In this document: piece by piece, positions 35,235 through 43,193 of the stretch | How the letters are laid out: the number at the start of each line of letters is the position of its first letter | Numbering within the stretch: the first letter of the stretch is position 1 | NCBI RefSeq assembly: GCF_001730525.1 | Contig: NZ_MDFN01000015.1 | Location: 1-64,000, forward strand | Length of the DNA stretch: 64,000 nucleotides | DNA from: Arcticibacter eurypsychrophilus | GTDB taxonomy: Bacteria > Bacteroidota > Bacteroidia > Sphingobacteriales > Sphingobacteriaceae | Direction of reading: 5' to 3' | Translations under genes and position numbers: made by a program | Notes under the pieces: model-generated | Database searches by the model: none | The model's input: only the letters and a program-made list of their open reading frames with translations | Told to the model about the DNA's origin: nothing

Positions 35235-35464
35235 TAATTTACCTGTTGCTTCTTTCCCAACAAAAGATATAATATTGATCCTAATATTGGCATTAGAATA
35301 ACTATAAGTACCCAAATCAGTTTAGTTGTTTCATCTGTAAACTTCGATTTTATAATATCTAAAAGGCAAAGAATTATTAATACGATTGGGATTAAGGCAA
35401 GCATAATTAATATTAATTCAGCGCTTCCTACATTCAAAAACAGCAATTGAGTTATACCTAGCAT
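35234..35464 (-). CDS. PLDc_N domain small membrane protein
   Basis: 76 residues with two hydrophobic helices: about 15-37 (AELILIMLALIPIVLIILCLLDI) and about 48-68 (LIWVLIVILMPILGSILYLLLG), followed by GKKQ. The spacing and the W-V-I-x5-P-x2-G motif are those of the PLDc_N domain (phospholipase D-nuclease N-terminal), here as a free-standing protein, a common form in Bacteroidota. Function unknown. It lies alone between two terminators. Confidence 0.85.
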   Translation of the reverse strand: MLGITQLLFLNVGSAELILIMLALIPIVLIILCLLDIIKSKFTDETTKLIWVLIVILMPILGSILYLLLGKKQQVN

Positions 35465-35536
35465 AGTGATCTAATTTAGACCCAATTATAACAAATTTTT
35501 CAGAACAATCGCTGAATTGGTTTATGCTAAGTGATC

Positions 35537-35578
35537 ATAAAAAAGCCTGCTACGTTTTTCTCGTAACAGGCTTTTTTA
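35537..35578. terminator. Terminator behind the DUF4374 gene
   Basis: AAAAAAGCCTGCTACG and CGTAACAGGCTTTTTT form a stem (one mismatch) around a T-rich loop, with runs of A and T on the two sides so that it works in either direction. It follows the stop of the leftward lipoprotein gene by about 13 bp. Confidence 0.9.
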
Positions 35579-35590
35579 TGATTCCTTTTA

Positions 35591-36811
35591 TTATTTTAGT
35601 CGGGCAATACCCCCAAGGAATGTAGCCTGAATGGTTGCACCTTTAGTAGCTGTTGCTGTTGCAAGATCTACCTGGTATATATTGCATACGCTGTTTACAG
35701 TCGCGGCAGCATATACCTTTCCATCTTCCAATAATGCGGCGAAACTTCTTCCACCATTACCATCGAATAAAGGGGAGTTAACTACCGGAGTAATCGTTTT
35801 CGCGCTTAAATCTACAATAGCAAATTTAAGGCTTGCATCAGCCCACTGACCGGTACTTGCAACATTAGTGATTTCAGCAAATAGCTTATTATTTCCTACG
35901 TACATGGCATGAATAATCTTACCACCGTTGGTTGCTGTTTCGGTGTTAAAATAATAGTTGGCATCGAACACAGTGGTTCCGGAAGCGATTTTAAGAATCC
36001 CTGCTGCTTTGGTCTTTTTAGAATACCCATAGCTATTGTGTGAAACGGTATAAAGGTCGCCGGATTCGGTTTTGAAAATACCAGAGCGGGTATTGAAACC
36101 ACCTGAGGGGCCTGTACGGGTATCGGTGATGACTTTCTCCAAAACGAAACCGGGATAACTATAAATGGCTACGTAATTATTGTCTGTATTTTGGGTTACA
36201 TAGGTCGTTGCGTTGATTGGATAAAAGGTTTGATATAACCTGGAGCCGCTTACTTCCAATCCTGTATGCAAGATCCAGTCCTGTGCACTTGGATAAATGC
36301 TGTTCACAGGTACATTAACTTTAGTAATAATAGCATTTGTAGCCACATTAACAGTATAAAAACTGGCGTTTAGTCCCGCAGTTGGTCCACCTGGTGAAGA
36401 TAGCCCGATCATCGTTTTTCCGGTACCATCAACATCTTTAAAATCTGTATTTCCTGCGTCAAAAACAAGACCTGTCTTGGTTGTCAATTTGTCGGAAGCA
36501 TCCAGAGAGATCGTATTTACGTCCGTTACACCAAGACCACCTACACTGTAAAAAATGGTACCACCAAAAGCATAATCACGGTAACCTGTTTGTAGAAGAC
36601 CATTGCCTACCGGGCTGATAGTACCACTCATGAGATCGCTCGTTTGAATGACATAGTTAGTCGTTGCTTCTGTAGTAGTTACACCTACACCCAGTGCATA
36701 TACTTTTGTACCTGCGTCAACGGTGGTATCATCATTATCTTTACTGCAGGATGCAAGGCTAACTGCTAACGCAGCAAAAAAGAGAGTGTTAAATAGATTT
36801 TTATTATTCAT
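35591..36811 (-). CDS. DUF4374 family lipoprotein
   Basis: 406 residues. The signal MNNKNLFNTLFFAALAVSLASC has Cys22 as lipidation site, followed by SKDNDD. The rest is a beta-propeller-like chain with repeats such as YALGVGVTTTEATTNYVIQTSDLMSGTISPVGNGLLQ and a final AATVNSVCNIYQVDLATATATKGATIQATFLGGIARLK, matching DUF4374. Family members typically stand next to TonB-dependent receptors for iron compounds, as here: the receptor gene lies 33 bp upstream in the same operon. Surface ligand binding is inferred. Confidence 0.85.
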   Translation of the reverse strand: MNNKNLFNTLFFAALAVSLASCSKDNDDTTVDAGTKVYALGVGVTTTEATTNYVIQTSDLMSGTISPVGNGLLQTGYRDYAFGGTIFYSVGGLGVTDVNTISLDASDKLTTKTGLVFDAGNTDFKDVDGTGKTMIGLSSPGGPTAGLNASFYTVNVATNAIITKVNVPVNSIYPSAQDWILHTGLEVSGSRLYQTFYPINATTYVTQNTDNNYVAIYSYPGFVLEKVITDTRTGPSGGFNTRSGIFKTESGDLYTVSHNSYGYSKKTKAAGILKIASGTTVFDANYYFNTETATNGGKIIHAMYVGNNKLFAEITNVASTGQWADASLKFAIVDLSAKTITPVVNSPLFDGNGGRSFAALLEDGKVYAAATVNSVCNIYQVDLATATATKGATIQATFLGGIARLK

Positions 36812-36844
36812 TGCTTTAAAAATTATTTTTTAAAAATTGATTGA

Positions 36845-39019
36845 TTATTTACTGATGAAATACCTGAGTTTAAGGAAGACTGACCTGCCTGGTTTTTGTA
36901 GTTTGTAATTGTCAAAAAGATCGTTATTCCCGATATTTCTACATTCGAGGGAAATGTTATACTTTCCGTCGTTAAGGATGTAGGTTGCCATAAGGTTATG
37001 AGCAAACTGCCGGGGTATAAGGTCATCGTTACCATTGCCTAACTGATTCGGGCTGAGATAATACTTCTGTACAAAGTTCAGACTGTAATTCAAACTCAAT
37101 CGATTGCTGCTGCCGGCAACTTTATTAAAACCATATCCCAGATCGGCATTACCAAATAAATAAGGCATATTGGGAATCCGATAGTTATGATTTAAATTGA
37201 CAGAGGTTATTGTTCCTGAAAGATTAGTACTGGTAATAAACTTTTCTTTATCAATGATGGACTGGTAGGTCATGTTGACCGATGCCGTCAATTTGTCCAT
37301 CCAAGAATACCTGATTTCTCCTTCGACTCCATTAGTCGTTACCTTACCGATATTGATATACTGGCGGTCAATGGGCTGCACTTGTGACTGGTCTACACGT
37401 ATAAAATCATCTGATTTCCGGTAGATGTAATTGGCTTCTAGGTTGATCTGATGATTTTTCAGATTCAGCCCATACAAAGCACCTAAATTGACATTATCAC
37501 TTTTCTCAGGTTTTAATGCGGAATTTCGTCTGTAGTAAAGTCCGTCGCCTAACAATTCAGTTGCCTCTGGTAAACGGTAGGTATGTTCGTAAGAGGCTTT
37601 GGCCTGTAAAGTTGGAAGGATGAAATAGGCTGTAGCTGCTCCATAACCAAGATTATCGGTATTTGTAGAGGTAGCTTGGTATTCGGGATTATTGTTGACT
37701 GATATAGACTCGTAGGAATTGGCTTTCAGTAAGTACAATTTTGAGAAAGCTGTTGCGCTAAAATTGTTGTAGGTGGTCTGCCATGCTAATCCCATTACGC
37801 TTTTATTCAGCTTTTGAGGGTATTTGAAGGTGATATTGTCAGCGTCTTCTATGTCACTTGGCTTTCTCTGAAAAATGGCCTTGGTGATGTTGTAGGCTAT
37901 TGTATGATGCGAGGCGACCTGATAAGCCAGATTTGCTGTAAACAGACCTTCGTTATCTTTATTTTTTAGCTGACTAAGTCTGGATTCGCCTCCAGTACTT
38001 GATACCGTTTCCTGCAGCCAGTTATATTTGACACTGGAGGTGTCAATAAAGTTATTTCTTGACGTGTTGTAGGCCGTATAAAAACTTAGATCGAGTCCTT
38101 TTACAAACAGGTTTATCTTTTTATATTTTAATGAAGGAATCAAGGAGGTAGAATTGGTCGTTCTGGCACCATAAACTTGTTCCATGGTTACACCTGTTTG
38201 GATATCTTTATCATTCCCGGAAACGATAAGGCCGAATAGTAACTTGTCGGCATATTTACGACCGGTAAGGCCAGCCTCTATTTGTGCCGTTGCGGACTGA
38301 TATCCATCATGAAATCGTTCAATTTCTTGTTCTGGAGTCGTTTGGTTGTTTACTATAGGTTGCACTTTAACCTTAAAATTGTTATCAGAATAATTGTAAA
38401 AGGCATTTGCACGAACAGTAAAGCCATTCTTTAGATTGGTATAGGCCATGTTGATGGATGCCTTATGAGTGTTGAAAGATCCATAACCATAGGATACATC
38501 CAGGTAGTTGGGATCAGTTCGGGTGATTATATTTACGGCTCCACCCAAAGCATCGGCGCCCAGGTTTATTGGAAGCACACCTTTATATACTTCTACCCTT
38601 TCGGACATATTCGCCGGAAAATTATTCAGGGTAAGGGAAGATCCAAAGTTGTCCATGGGGATGCCATCAAGGAAAAACTTTACCTGTCGCCCTGAAAAGC
38701 CATTTAGTGAAAAGGTAAAGTTCGATCCGACTCCTCCATCTTCTCTGACCCGGATACCGGATGTGGTGCTTAATACCTGATTTAGATCAGCAGAGCTATT
38801 GTATAGTTTCTTAGCGTCGATGACATTGACATTGAAAGCCTGCTCTTTTGCGGCACGGCCTACTGTTTTACCAGCGATGCTCACCTCATCCAACTTTTGG
38901 TTTTTGAATGATTTTAGGGTGTCTAAAGACTGCGCATGGGCTATGGAGCCTAAAATTGAGAGTGTAAAGAAGGTATAAAATACACTTTTTTGAAGTTTGA
39001 GGCTTACTGTCAATTTCAT
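36845..39019 (-). CDS. TonB-dependent receptor, probably for iron/siderophore
   Basis: 724 residues, smaller than SusC receptors and without their N-terminal carboxypeptidase-like domain. Signal peptide 1-29 (ending AHAQ), then LDEVSIAGKTVGRAAKEQAFNVNVIDAKKLYN with the TonB box region, and a plug with TTSGIRVREDGGVGSNFTFSLNGFSGRQVKFFLDGIPMDNFG and VEVYKGVLPINLGADALGGAVNI. The barrel ends GRSVFLKLRYFISK. The partner is a DUF4374 lipoprotein and a Fur-like dyad lies about 120 bp upstream, both pointing to iron acquisition. The exact ligand is not visible; no PepSY protein is next to it. Confidence 0.9.
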   Translation of the reverse strand: MKLTVSLKLQKSVFYTFFTLSILGSIAHAQSLDTLKSFKNQKLDEVSIAGKTVGRAAKEQAFNVNVIDAKKLYNSSADLNQVLSTTSGIRVREDGGVGSNFTFSLNGFSGRQVKFFLDGIPMDNFGSSLTLNNFPANMSERVEVYKGVLPINLGADALGGAVNIITRTDPNYLDVSYGYGSFNTHKASINMAYTNLKNGFTVRANAFYNYSDNNFKVKVQPIVNNQTTPEQEIERFHDGYQSATAQIEAGLTGRKYADKLLFGLIVSGNDKDIQTGVTMEQVYGARTTNSTSLIPSLKYKKINLFVKGLDLSFYTAYNTSRNNFIDTSSVKYNWLQETVSSTGGESRLSQLKNKDNEGLFTANLAYQVASHHTIAYNITKAIFQRKPSDIEDADNITFKYPQKLNKSVMGLAWQTTYNNFSATAFSKLYLLKANSYESISVNNNPEYQATSTNTDNLGYGAATAYFILPTLQAKASYEHTYRLPEATELLGDGLYYRRNSALKPEKSDNVNLGALYGLNLKNHQINLEANYIYRKSDDFIRVDQSQVQPIDRQYINIGKVTTNGVEGEIRYSWMDKLTASVNMTYQSIIDKEKFITSTNLSGTITSVNLNHNYRIPNMPYLFGNADLGYGFNKVAGSSNRLSLNYSLNFVQKYYLSPNQLGNGNDDLIPRQFAHNLMATYILNDGKYNISLECRNIGNNDLFDNYKLQKPGRSVFLKLRYFISK

Positions 39020-39136
39020 GCTTGGAAGATCATTGTTTCAGATTAAGTCCTCTCATTCTTATAAAAGCTAGTCTTTTATTTAGACTAATTACTAAGAGTG
39101 CTCGAAACTAGTGTATTTTATTGAAATAATGAAGAA

Positions 39137-39157
39137 TATTTAGAATTATTCTTAATA
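39137..39157. promoter_or_regulatory. Fur-box-like dyad upstream of the TonB receptor
   Basis: TATTTAGAAT-T-ATTCTTAATA is symmetric at 9 of 10 positions around a central base and looks like the iron-repressor sites of Bacteroidota. It is 118 bp upstream of the receptor ATG at 39019 and 20 bp from the intron end. A second TATTTAGAC half lies at 39078-39086 within another dyad TAGTCT-N7-AGACTA (39069-39087). Confidence 0.5.
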
Positions 39158-39188
39158 AGAACGTAAAAATTGGTCAATTGAGTAGGAA

Positions 39189-39251
39189 GATAGCCATTAT
39201 TTGGCTATCTGTCCTCTCACACCACCGTACGTACCGTTCGGTATACGGCGG
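39189..39251 (-). ncRNA. Group II intron domains V and VI
   Basis: Read on the minus strand, domain V arms CCGCCGTAT and ACGGTGG (39251 to 39222) close around ACCGAACGGTACGT, followed by GTGAGAGG. Domain VI is GATAGCC..GGCTATC (39209 to 39189) with the branch-point region CTTCCTACTC just after. The exact branch adenosine cannot be fixed by eye. Confidence 0.8.
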
Positions 39252-39255
39252 TTTG

Positions 39256-40593
39256 TTAGAATAACTTCTTTTGGTGTTCCGTTTTCCAATAGTAGTAGTT
39301 GGCGAAACCTGTGTATTTCAGCTTTGTAAAGTAGGCATTATTTAGTGTACGGCTTAATATTGGGCTATGCGCTATCCTGCAGTATGATTTCCGGCTGTTT
39401 GACCATTCATAGGCTTTCTCCTTTGAGATGCCCAGTTTGATCAGGCTCCGCATACGGGTATGAACTTTCTTCCACTGTTTCCAAATGATCATCCTTAGTC
39501 TTATTCGAACCATTTCGTCTAATCTAAGTAGCTGACTTTTGGCTTTAGCGATCTGAAAGTAGTTTACCCAGCCCCGTATTACACTTTCCAGTTTAGCGAT
39601 CCGTTCATGGGTGCTGATCGGGTGGTTTCGTTTGGTCTGTTCCTTTATCTTCCGTTTTATTCTATTCAGAGATTGGGACGCAATCCGCATTTGCCACCCT
39701 GCTTTGCTCCTGTAGAAAGAAAAGCCTAGAAGCGTACTGCTAGTTGGTCTGCTTATTTTGCTCTTTTCCCGGTTTACCTTAAGTTTTAGTTCCTCCTCCA
39801 AATATCCTGTGATTCCTTCCATGACCCTGTAAGCAGATTTCCTGCTCCGTACGTAAATACTGCAGTCATCTGCGTAACGTATAAAGTGATGACCCCGCTC
39901 TTCCAGTGTCTGGTCTAATTCATTCAGGATAATATTGGACAATAAAGGGCTTAAAGGACTGCCTTGCGGTGTTCCTTCTCTTCTGGGGATGACCAGTCCA
40001 TTCTCCATGATACCGCTGCTTAGGTAAGAACGGATAAGCTTTAAGGTTCGCTTATCTTTTATCCTTCCCGATAGCAGGCTCATCAGTTTGTCGTGGTTTA
40101 CCTTGTCGAAGAACTTTTCAAGATCCAGTTCTACTACCCAGGTATAGCCTTCATTGAGGTTTACCTGTGCTCCCAGCACTGCCTGATGGGCACTGCGTCT
40201 CGGACGGAAGCCATAACTGTTTATCGAAAAGTCGCCCTCGTACTTAGGGCTTAGCCATTGGGAAATGGCTTGCTGTAGTAACCGGTCGGTTACCGTTGGG
40301 ATGCCCAACATTCTCTTTCCCCCGCCGGCTTTGGGTATCTCTACCTTCCGCACCGATTGGGGATGATAACTGCCTGTCAATATATCAGTCCTTAATGTTT
40401 GCCAGTTGGTGTTCAGGTAGTCACGAAGTTCTTCGGTCTGCATACCATCAATACCTCCGGCTCCTTTATTGGCAGTAACCTGCTTAAAGGCTTTTTGTAC
40501 ATTGCGGATGTCTAATATTTCTTCAAGCATACTACTAAAAAAAAAACTTTTAATCCCAGGCATTGTGCACATTGGTTGCATGGCTCTGCTCAA
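39256..40593 (-). CDS. ltrA: Group II intron reverse transcriptase/maturase
   Basis: 445 codons from the first ATG at 40593; the conserved protein starts near MLEEILDIRNVQKAFKQV (ATG at 40530), so the first 21 codons may not be translated. The reverse-transcriptase core is complete: NKGAGGIDGM, RMLGIPTVTDRLLQQAI, SYGFRPRRSAHQAV, the catalytic YADD at residues 240-243, GTPQGSPLSPLLSNI and LGFSFYRSK. The maturase (thumb/X) part follows (SVIRGWVNYFQIAKA...) and the chain ends in SRKSYCRIAHSPILSRTLNNAYF, without an HNH endonuclease, as in class C introns. The stop is 5 bp before domain V. Confidence 0.93.
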   Translation of the reverse strand: MSRAMQPMCTMPGIKSFFFSSMLEEILDIRNVQKAFKQVTANKGAGGIDGMQTEELRDYLNTNWQTLRTDILTGSYHPQSVRKVEIPKAGGGKRMLGIPTVTDRLLQQAISQWLSPKYEGDFSINSYGFRPRRSAHQAVLGAQVNLNEGYTWVVELDLEKFFDKVNHDKLMSLLSGRIKDKRTLKLIRSYLSSGIMENGLVIPRREGTPQGSPLSPLLSNIILNELDQTLEERGHHFIRYADDCSIYVRSRKSAYRVMEGITGYLEEELKLKVNREKSKISRPTSSTLLGFSFYRSKAGWQMRIASQSLNRIKRKIKEQTKRNHPISTHERIAKLESVIRGWVNYFQIAKAKSQLLRLDEMVRIRLRMIIWKQWKKVHTRMRSLIKLGISKEKAYEWSNSRKSYCRIAHSPILSRTLNNAYFTKLKYTGFANYYYWKTEHQKKLF

Positions 40594-41113
40594 CTCCTCC
40601 TACGCTTTACTTTAAGCTTCCGGCTTATCCTCCTGCAGGTAGTCCTCTGATGTGGTTCTGTTGTTATCGCTTCGCCATAAACGTCCTGTTTCCTTTGCCA
40701 TTCTAACATTCAGTCCTTCCTGTTTGTTAATCAATCAGTACTATGACTTCTGCTGACTTCTGACTGTATCAGTTAACCATTATTATTCTGGTTACTGTTT
40801 CTTCTCCGGCATTCGCGCATACCATTGACAGATTATAGTCAGATCTCCCGGGGTAAGATAATCCGCTTTCTATGGATGTGGCATCTGTATTTACGTGTTG
40901 ATGGTCTGTGCAGTATTGGGCTTTTGTTTGTTTAGCAACATTACCCCCATCATCCCGCCTTATATACAGTTTCTGTTCGTATGCCCCCATATTTGCCGCT
41001 TGCTTCCTTCAGATTCGCAGTCACCTGCAACACCCTTGCTTTTGGCTAACCCTTCCTACTGCAAAGTGGGTTCGGGACTTGCACCCTATAGCTGATTGCC
41101 ATGCCCGGCACAC
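40594..41113 (-). ncRNA. Group II intron 5' ribozyme portion (domains I-IV)
   Basis: The 520 bases before the reverse-transcriptase frame hold the ribozyme 5' domains. Recognisable are the 5' end GTGTGCCGG, the ATAGGGTGCAAGTCCCGA stretch, and G-rich stems such as GGGTTAGCC and GGGTGTTGCAGG. Short frames predicted here are part of the RNA and not genes. Confidence 0.8.
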
Positions 41114-41114
41114 T

Positions 41115-41155
41115 AAAAAAAGAGGCTACCACATATGCGATAGCCTCTTTTATAT
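41115..41155 (-). terminator. Terminator of the ECF-regulated SusCD operon, target of the intron
   Basis: On the minus strand AAAGAGGCTA and TAGCCTCTTT pair perfectly around a 12-base loop and are followed by TTTTTTTA; the intron's first base comes next. It ends the SusD transcript about 36 bp after the stop codon. Confidence 0.92.
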
Positions 41156-41190
41156 TAAAAAACCTTTTTATCAAATCATCTTTTTAAATC

Positions 41191-43161
41191 CTAATAACCT
41201 GGATTTTGCATAGCTGTTTTTTGATCTGCAGTTAATGCTTGTCCACCACTCTTAATTATATCCAAAAATGTTTGTGGAATTGGGCGCAAATAATGTTTGC
41301 TTTCAACCGGTGCTGCTTCACTATTAAATGCTTTAGCACGAACGAATAATGTTTTGGTTCTGGATAGATCTTCCCAACGCATCAACTCGCCCATCAATTC
41401 GCGGGAACGTTCGTTTAGTATAAAAGCAAGGAACTTACTGGCATCACTGGTAGCACCAAGTTTGGTATAAAATTCGTTGCTTGAATTGAAGATGTCTGCC
41501 ACACTGTTTAAGTGCATAGTGGTTAACGAACTTGCTACTGTGTTGGCCATATTGTTTGACTCATAGTAGGTGTTCTTATCTGAATATGAAACAAAGGCTG
41601 TTGATGTAACGGCATTAGTCTTATAAGCTACACCTCCATCAGCATAACTGGAACGGTCTTCACCAGCTTTGTAAGCTGCTCGGTCACGAACTTTATTCAG
41701 GTAAGGTAATGCTTGAGCATATTGGCCTAAACGACCATAAGCTTCCGCTGCGATCAGATAGGTTTCTGCTACTCGTGCCAATATTCCGTCACGTTGTCCA
41801 AATTGAGAAGCAACCGCATTCCTTGATCCGTCCATGAACTTAGAAAGTGCAACACTCCGGCTTACGGTATAATTTCCATGTACTCCTAACAGATTCTCGT
41901 TTTCTCCATTGAAATAGCGAACAAACATGAAAGGTGCACGAAGATTAAGATTCGCTGCAGTATAACGGGTGTCTCCAGGATTGTTGATGATATACAGGAT
42001 AGATTCTTCGCCACCGGCAAACTTTGCCTTACCCACTAAAGCAGTACTTGGTGCGTATGCTGCTGTCCAAACTGGTGCGCCTGCTGGTTTATTACACAGG
42101 TACCTGGTCTTAAAGCTTTTCCAAAAACGGGAATCATTAACCCGGTCATAAACGCCTAATGCGAAATCTGTTGCTTTCAATCGCTGAAACTCACGGTCAC
42201 CTGCAAGATCTCTCTGCATCCCGGCCAAATTAGAATATAGCGATGGGTAGTGTAAATGAAGTTGGTTTCCATAACGCCCCTGGGTAGCGGTATTATTTGA
42301 AAATTGTGCAGCCAGAATAACTTCAGGTAGTTTTTCGTTGGGTCCGTCTACAGTTGTAAACTCCCATAAGGAACGAAAATCAGTTGCCAGTGCATTACGA
42401 CCGCTGTTGATTACGATATCGGCATATTTAATGGCGTTTTCCAGATCGGATTGTTTAGTAGCTGTATTCCAGCCGCTGTATAATTCACTGGCACGATATA
42501 AATAGGCTTTCGCCAGAAAATGTGCTGCTGCATTTTTGGTAATACGTCCTGTTTGTGCAGCGGTTTCTGGCAAGTACTCATAGGCTTGAATAAAATCACT
42601 GATGATCTGCGTGTATACTTCCTGATCTGTAGCACGTGTAAACTCAAACTCTGCAACCGTAGATGGGATCAGCTTTAATGGAACTCCACCAAATTGTTTT
42701 ACCAGTTTAAAGTAATCGAATGCCCGCATGAAATAACCTTCACCTAAACGGGTATTTTTATTTGCTCCATCGCCATAAAACAAAGGAACGTTCTGAATTA
42801 ATATGTTGGCTGAATTAATATTACCATACATATTGTCCCATACACTTCCTGCATCACCTGTTATCGAATTTAGATTTGCATCGTAAGAATTCCACATTTG
42901 TTCTGTGCGGTCTCCTCCTACTTCAAATTCATCTGTTCCATAGTTAGTGGTGGCATAGGCCCATTCATAGTTAAAGTGATAGCGGAGCGATTGATACATA
43001 CCAGTTGCCACACCATCAAGTCCTACAGCGGTTTCAAAATCACTCGTATTCCTTGCTGTAACATATTCTTCATCCAGAAAACTCTTGCTGCATGAGCTGG
43101 GTAAAACCATGCAAATGACTACAAGAATACTGCTATATATTAGTTTTAATAGATTATTCAT
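41191..43161 (-). CDS. SusD/RagB family outer-membrane lipoprotein
   Basis: 656 residues. The lipoprotein signal is ICMVLPSSC (Cys24) then SKSFLDEEY. SusD hallmarks are GEGYFMRAFDYFKLVKQFGGVPL in the N-terminal half, RVAETYLIAAEAYGRLGQYAQALPYLNKVRDRAAY in the middle, and FILNERSRELMGELMRWEDLSRTK towards the end, with the terminal MQNPGY. It is the last gene of the sigma-FecR-SusC-SusD operon, 32 bp behind its SusC, and binds glycan with it at the surface. Confidence 0.96.
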   Translation of the reverse strand: MNNLLKLIYSSILVVICMVLPSSCSKSFLDEEYVTARNTSDFETAVGLDGVATGMYQSLRYHFNYEWAYATTNYGTDEFEVGGDRTEQMWNSYDANLNSITGDAGSVWDNMYGNINSANILIQNVPLFYGDGANKNTRLGEGYFMRAFDYFKLVKQFGGVPLKLIPSTVAEFEFTRATDQEVYTQIISDFIQAYEYLPETAAQTGRITKNAAAHFLAKAYLYRASELYSGWNTATKQSDLENAIKYADIVINSGRNALATDFRSLWEFTTVDGPNEKLPEVILAAQFSNNTATQGRYGNQLHLHYPSLYSNLAGMQRDLAGDREFQRLKATDFALGVYDRVNDSRFWKSFKTRYLCNKPAGAPVWTAAYAPSTALVGKAKFAGGEESILYIINNPGDTRYTAANLNLRAPFMFVRYFNGENENLLGVHGNYTVSRSVALSKFMDGSRNAVASQFGQRDGILARVAETYLIAAEAYGRLGQYAQALPYLNKVRDRAAYKAGEDRSSYADGGVAYKTNAVTSTAFVSYSDKNTYYESNNMANTVASSLTTMHLNSVADIFNSSNEFYTKLGATSDASKFLAFILNERSRELMGELMRWEDLSRTKTLFVRAKAFNSEAAPVESKHYLRPIPQTFLDIIKSGGQALTADQKTAMQNPGY

Positions 43162-43193
43162 AACTGTTTCTTTAATATTTACCGCTTTAAAAA

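Larger units (their letters stand above)
39177..41113 (-). mobile_element. Group II intron, apparently class IIC, inserted behind a terminator
   Basis: On the minus strand the element begins GTGTGCCGGGCATGG at 41113, a standard intron 5' end (GUGYG), and runs to ...CCTACTCAAT at about 39177 with the expected AY end. In order it has a domain I-III ribozyme part with the usual TATAGGGTGCAAGTCCCGA stretch, a domain IV reading frame for reverse transcriptase, domain V (39222-39251) and domain VI hairpin (39189-39209). The maturase lacks an endonuclease domain, and the insertion point immediately follows the T-tract of the terminator at 41115-41155; both are class IIC hallmarks. About 1.94 kb, looks complete. 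Confidence 0.88.

Noticed and set aside
40769-41095. Open frames of 66-101 codons on both strands in the intron 5' part
   Set aside because: They lie within the structured ribozyme domains and match nothing expected of intron proteins.
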